A stretch of 64,000 nucleotides of DNA, taken from Malachius bipustulatus. Its lineage: Eukaryota; Arthropoda; Insecta; Coleoptera; Melyridae. Positions within the stretch are counted from its first letter, which is position 1. Each line of letters opens with the position of its first letter. The stretch is from NCBI GenBank assembly GCA_910589415.1, contig OU342639.1, forward strand, positions 10,920,268-10,984,267, in the 5' to 3' direction. The translations under genes and the position numbers were made by a program. Below are positions 63,733 to 64,000 of the stretch, one piece after another. Under the pieces are notes generated by a model that was not told where the DNA came from, made no database searches, and saw only the letters and a list, made by a program, of their open reading frames with translations.

Positions 63733-64000
63733 TACCTACATTATCACCAACTAGACGTACCATTTCTATTTTGTCTCTCTTGATCTTTTCGAATTGAATT
63801 GAATTGAAGTGTGGGTTGGGTTGGCATCGGAATTACCATTTGCCACAGATTTTTGAAGATGAGGACCTGATTATAGGGAAATACCAGCTGTCCGCAGACA
63901 GCTGACCAAGGCATCGAGAACTTTTTTTTCTTGGGTGGCCAAAAGTGTAGTGATATTGGTTGGCAAGGGAATGTTGCATTTAATTAGACTCTTATAAAGT
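63733..64000. other. Window end, GC-richer, no assignable gene
   Basis: Contains a short GAATT-G run (AATTGAATTGAATTGAA, about 63,792-63,808) and an interrupted palindrome CAGCTGTC-CGCA-GACAGCTG (63,886-63,905). A plus-strand frame of about 36 codons ends at TGA at about 63,906. It is too short, and cut off from any partner exon, to be called a gene. Confidence 0.4.

Noticed and set aside
63799..63908. Possible last coding exon (short plus-strand frame ending in a run of acidic residues and TGA)
   Set aside because: It is only about 36 codons long, with a stop upstream, no supported splice site and no family I recognise.
1..64000. Insect telomeric TTAGG arrays, rRNA or tRNA genes
   Set aside because: None were seen on either strand, so the satellite cannot be placed at a telomere or rDNA locus from this window.

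Overview
The window is eukaryotic nuclear DNA, most likely from an insect. The evidence is an AT-rich non-coding background, a very large tandem satellite with higher-order structure, and a flank crowded with short inverted-repeat transposons whose ends read CAG(T/G)GTG next to TA dinucleotides. I found no protein-coding gene, tRNA or rRNA that I can support. The order or species cannot be fixed from the sequence; Hemiptera, Coleoptera and Lepidoptera all fit.

Positions 1 to about 56,905 are one uninterrupted satellite array, all monomers in the same orientation. The monomer is about 179 bp (roughly 317 copies) and its left end lies outside the window. Four main monomer types recur, here called A, B, C and D. 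The basic higher-order unit is A-B-C (538 bp). It is expanded by adding D (A-D-B-C, 717 bp) or extra A monomers, and these combine into 7-monomer (1,255 bp) and 8-monomer (about 1,431 bp) units. Above that, blocks of 0.8 to 8 kb are duplicated at offsets that are whole numbers of monomers (5,019; 12,726; 18,283; 19,538; 30,114 bp). The array has therefore grown by repeated unequal exchange at several scales. The right-hand 11 kb (about 46,050-56,905) is more diverged, holds a 184-bp type E monomer, and carries four copies of a 51-bp retroelement-like fragment spread by satellite amplification.

Positions 56,906-64,000 are a transposon-rich flank. In order they hold a 1.55-kb foldback structure with a nested near-perfect hairpin (57,641-57,871); an 870-bp inverted-repeat element bounded by TA (59,220-60,089) with a third diverged arm copy at 60,257-60,476; a 931-bp element with 203-bp terminal inverted repeats (61,073-62,003) that was itself hit by a 296-bp insertion with a 7-bp target-site duplication; a further inverted repeat (62,758-63,137); and an (AAAT)n tract. 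The parts do not form a gene system: the window is satellite heterochromatin, or its edge, passing into repeat-rich DNA.
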